Assembly: GCA_003569245.1 (NCBI GenBank)
Contig: BGOM01000005.1
Location: 1-64,000, forward strand
Length of the DNA stretch: 64,000 nt
Direction of reading: 5' to 3'
DNA from: Opitutia bacterium
Lineage (GTDB): Bacteria > Verrucomicrobiota > Verrucomicrobiia > Opitutales > UBA953
Shown here: one piece after another, positions 61,442 through 64,000 of the stretch
How positions within the stretch are numbered: the first letter of the stretch is position 1
How the letters are laid out: each line of letters opens with the position of its first letter
Program-made: the position numbers and the translations under genes
The notes under the pieces: generated by a model
Seen by the model: only the letters and a program-made list of their open reading frames with translations
Told to the model about the DNA's origin: nothing
The model's database searches: none

Positions 61442-63478
61442 GTGAAGACGTTGTTCGCTCGGATTCTCGGCTCAAGGCAGGGCGGGACGTTGCTGCTCGC
61501 CCTGACCTACGTCCTGCTGGGGACCCTCCTGCGCCTCGGTTTCCTCGCGGCGAGCTCGGGCCAGGTCTCCTGGGGGCTCGCGACCTTCGGGGCCTTGGTC
61601 GTGGGGTTCGCCTTCGATCTGGTCATGGCGTGGTTCCTCACGCTGCCCTTCGGCCTGTTGTCGGCGTGCTGGCCGACCCGTGGCTGGCGCTTTCCCCTTG
61701 TGGCCGCCTGGGTCTTCGGCGCGTCCCTTTTCGTCTTCTGGAAGATCTCGGAGATCCTGTTCTGGGAGGAGTTCGGCGTCCGCTTCAACTTCATCGCGGT
61801 CGACTACCTCGTCTACACCACCGAGGTGGTGAGGAATATCAAGGAGTCCTACAATCTCCCCCTGATCATCGCGGTCGTCGCGCTCGTCGCCGCCGCCGCC
61901 TACCTGGGCTGGCGCCGGTTGGGCTGGATGGCCGCGTGGCATGCCGGCGCCGTCGCCGACGCTTCCTCGCGCTGGCGCGCCGGCGCGGTCCTGCTTGCCC
62001 CGTTCGTCCTGCTGTTGGGCGTCGCCTACGCCACCGGCCGTCATGATCTCAAGGTATCCTCCCCGGTCCATAGCTCCTTCGCCGAGCGCCTGACCGCCGG
62101 TCTCCGTCACATGGGCGACCCGCAGCCGAGCTGGGCCAACAGCTACGACACCGAGGTCGCCAAGAACGGCGAGTACGCCTTCCTGGCCGCTTTCTGGGCC
62201 AATCAGCTGGACTGGCATCGTTTCTACCCTTCGCATCCCGCGGCCGTTTCGGAGCTGCGGCAACGCCTGTCCGCCCAAGGCGCCCCGCTCGCCCCCGGCA
62301 CGACCGACATCCTCCGACGGGTCCCCGGGGTCGCCGGCGCCCGCAAACTCAACGTGATTCAGGTCACCGTGGAGAGCCTGAGCGCCAAGTACCTCGGGTG
62401 CTACGGGGTCAATGACGATGAGGACAAGGTCGATTATGGTAAACTCGGTCTGACGCCGAACCTCGACCGGATCTCCCGTGAGTCGCTGTGGTTCAGCCGC
62501 TGCTACGCCAGCGGCACCCGCACGGTCCGCGGCATGGAGGCGCTCGCCTTGGCCATTCCGCCGATTCCCGGTCAGTCGGTCCTGCGTCGCCAAGGGTGCG
62601 AGAACCTTTCGACGCTCGGCGGGGCCTTGGCGGATCAGGGCTACGACACCGCCTTCATCTACGGCGGCAACGGGTTCTTCGATAACATGAGCTATTTCTT
62701 CGGCGCGAACGGCTATCGCGTCGTCGACCAGCCCGCCGCGCTCAAGGCCGGCCGCAAGATCAGCTTCGCCAACGCCTGGGGCGCCTGCGACGAGGATGCC
62801 TTCGCCTGGTCGATGGCCGAGGCCGACGCCGCTTACGCGACGGGCAAGCCGTTCCATCACTTCATCATGACGACCTCCAACCACCGCCCTTACACGTGGC
62901 CGGCCGGGAGGATCCGACCCGAGCTGCGCGACCGGCAGGGAGGGGTGGCTTACACGGACCATGCCATCGGGGAGTTCCTCCGGCAGGCGGCGACCAAGCC
63001 TTGGTTCAAGGACACGGTGTTCGTCATCGTCGCCGACCACTGCGCCTCCGTCGCGGGCAAGCGCGAGCTGGAGATCAAGAAATACGAGATCCCGCTGTTC
63101 ATCTGGGCCCCCGGTCTGATTCCCGCCCGCAAGGTCGACTTCATGATGAGCCAGGTCGACTACGTCCCGACCTTGCTGGGGCTGCTCAAGCTTCCGTACG
63201 CCGGCCGGTTCGTCGGGGCCGACGCGCTGGCGCCGGGTTATCAGCCGCGCGCTTTCATCAGCAATTACCAGAAGGTCGCCGTGTTGCGCCCGGACGGGCT
63301 GCTCACCGTGCTCAAGCCGGTCCGTCAGGTGGCGCAGTTCCAGGCCGATCTTGCCACGGGCGCCCTCAGTCCGTTGCCGCGTTCCTCGGACGCCGACGCC
63401 GCGGCCGAGGCGATCCAATATTACCAAGGTGCCGATGAACTCTTCAACCGCGGTGGACTCGCCCATCCCGCCCGCTGA
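61442..63478 (+). CDS. LtaS-like membrane sulfatase-fold phosphoglycerol/phosphoethanolamine transferase
   Basis: From the GTG at 61442, 678 residues. Five or so membrane segments fill the first 210 residues. The periplasmic domain is an alkaline-phosphatase-superfamily fold: VIQVTVESLSAKYLGCYG (metal site), the nucleophile Thr in ASGTRTVRGMEAL, YGGNGFFDNMSYFF, HHFIMTTSNHRPY and VFVIVADHCASVAG. This matches lipoteichoic acid synthase and the glucan or LPS modifying transferases of diderms. With an LPS-type envelope here, addition of phosphoglycerol or phosphoethanolamine to a periplasmic or LPS glycan is likelier than LTA synthesis. Confidence 0.9.
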   Translation: MKTLFARILGSRQGGTLLLALTYVLLGTLLRLGFLAASSGQVSWGLATFGALVVGFAFDLVMAWFLTLPFGLLSACWPTRGWRFPLVAAWVFGASLFVFWKISEILFWEEFGVRFNFIAVDYLVYTTEVVRNIKESYNLPLIIAVVALVAAAAYLGWRRLGWMAAWHAGAVADASSRWRAGAVLLAPFVLLLGVAYATGRHDLKVSSPVHSSFAERLTAGLRHMGDPQPSWANSYDTEVAKNGEYAFLAAFWANQLDWHRFYPSHPAAVSELRQRLSAQGAPLAPGTTDILRRVPGVAGARKLNVIQVTVESLSAKYLGCYGVNDDEDKVDYGKLGLTPNLDRISRESLWFSRCYASGTRTVRGMEALALAIPPIPGQSVLRRQGCENLSTLGGALADQGYDTAFIYGGNGFFDNMSYFFGANGYRVVDQPAALKAGRKISFANAWGACDEDAFAWSMAEADAAYATGKPFHHFIMTTSNHRPYTWPAGRIRPELRDRQGGVAYTDHAIGEFLRQAATKPWFKDTVFVIVADHCASVAGKRELEIKKYEIPLFIWAPGLIPARKVDFMMSQVDYVPTLLGLLKLPYAGRFVGADALAPGYQPRAFISNYQKVAVLRPDGLLTVLKPVRQVAQFQADLATGALSPLPRSSDADAAAEAIQYYQGADELFNRGGLAHPAR

Positions 63479-64000
63479 CCGCCCGTCGCTGCTCCGGCCG
63501 CTGCTGGCCGTCGCCGCGGTCCTGATCTTCTTCGGTTTTCCCGGGACCGGCGGGGAGTGGCTTGATCTCCGGGTCCAGGCCTGGTTCTGGGACGGGCGGG
63601 ATTGGCTGATTCCGAAGGACGCAGGTTGGCCGCACACGCTCGCCTACACCGGTCCGAAGGTGCTGCTCTATCTTTTCGCGCTCGGGTTGCTTTGGGCGAT
63701 CGCGCTGCCGTCCCGTGCCCCGGTCTGGCTGGGCCGTCGGCGGGCCGCGTACCTCTTCCTGTGCTTGGCCGTGGTCTCCGTCGCCTGCACCCAGCTCCGG
63801 GAGGTCACCTTCATGGCCACGCCGCGTCAGCTGACGATGTACGGCGCGAACCCAGGCGTCCCGCACCTGCTGCTTTTCGACGCCAAGCCGCCCGGTTACC
63901 CGAGCGATGCGTTTCCCGCCGGGCACGCCAGCGGCGGCTTCGCGCTCCTGGCCTTGGCCTTCGCCTGGACTTCGGCGGTCGCCCGTCGTCGAGGCGTCTG
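63435..64000 (+). CDS. PAP2-family phosphatase, N-terminal part (cut by window end)
   Basis: From the ATG at 63435, which overlaps the LtaS-like gene by 44 bases in another frame, an open frame of 188 complete codons runs off the window. It encodes membrane segments (RPLLAVAAVLIFFGF; KVLLYLFALGLLWAIAL; YLFLCLAVVSVACTQL). The PAP2 motif FPAGHASGGFALLALAF has the catalytic histidine; the second motif would be beyond the edge. PAP2 enzymes dephosphorylate lipid phosphates such as undecaprenyl diphosphate or lipid A. The overlap with an envelope transferase suggests a joint role. Confidence 0.85.
   Translation, partial: MNSSTAVDSPIPPADRPSLLRPLLAVAAVLIFFGFPGTGGEWLDLRVQAWFWDGRDWLIPKDAGWPHTLAYTGPKVLLYLFALGLLWAIALPSRAPVWLGRRRAAYLFLCLAVVSVACTQLREVTFMATPRQLTMYGANPGVPHLLLFDAKPPGYPSDAFPAGHASGGFALLALAFAWTSAVARRRGV

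Overview
The window is a GC-rich (roughly two-thirds G+C) bacterial chromosome segment carrying only housekeeping, envelope, carbohydrate and respiratory genes. I infer a Verrucomicrobiota member, probably of the class Opitutae. The grounds are an alternative complex III (ACIII) operon, zinc-free forms of ribosomal proteins L36 and L31, a Tat-exported GH109-type oxidoreductase-fold glycosidase, an exported sulfatase, a double-membrane envelope (LptD, porins) and the general gene mix. I see no insertion sequence, prophage, CRISPR array or integrase. One tRNA gene is present, tRNA-Leu(CAG).

Layout. 1-5.7 kb: a broken SulP anion transporter, ClpS with a DUF2017 partner, a hybrid histidine kinase and a secreted protein. 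5.7-8.4 kb: tRNA-Leu, a frameshifted acetyltransferase, the rpmJ-rpmE pair and two small outer-membrane-type proteins. 8.4-11.7 kb: the circularly permuted ATP-grasp / alpha-E / transglutaminase trio, two of the three frameshifted. 11.8-15.4 kb: a sigma-70 factor, trpE and a class I methyltransferase. 15.5-21.3 kb: a GH13 debranching-type enzyme followed by gap, pgk and tpiA. 21.6-33.3 kb: a respiratory operon with actABCDEF, a monoheme cytochrome and a cbb3-like CcoN/CcoO/CcoP set. 33.4-37.4 kb: a leftward lptD-scpA-(two small genes)-trxA unit. 37.5-43.7 kb: glgB, a TPR protein, a sulfatase, a membrane protein and an Nramp transporter. 43.7-47.8 kb: an AlgE-like porin and an ABC importer with a frameshifted ATPase. 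47.9-60.5 kb: obgE, msrB, an A-type Fe-S carrier, dus, a DUF151 protein, an M3 peptidase, typA, tsaE, the GH109-like protein, a CPBP protease, cutA and a LOG-family protein. 60.6-64 kb: rpmH-rnpA-yidD, an LtaS-like sulfatase-fold enzyme and a PAP2 phosphatase cut by the window end.

The most striking observation is in the respiratory operon. The CcoN homologue (30622-32064) aligns along its length with the catalytic subunit of cbb3 oxidase. Every heme- and copper-ligating histidine is nevertheless replaced (A79, Q220, A270, A271, Q360, Q362), and the cross-linked tyrosine position is changed as well. The CcoO-like partner has no internal methionine to ligate its heme, and a histidine sits at that place. 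The frames are intact and tightly packed behind ACIII, so this looks like a retained 'pseudo-oxidase' module, perhaps a structural or electron-wiring part of an enlarged ACIII complex.

A second theme is sequence quality. At least ten one-base frameshifts, many at G/C runs, break SulP, the acetyltransferase, the transglutaminase, the alpha-E protein and the ABC ATPase. All can be repaired by adding or removing one base, so assembly error is the leading explanation. AT-rich intergenic islands with perfect inverted repeats lie before the respiratory operon and the porin, and both islands also carry the 9-mer TTATTCACA; a third copy forms half of an inverted repeat before a small surface protein. 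These are candidate regulatory sites.
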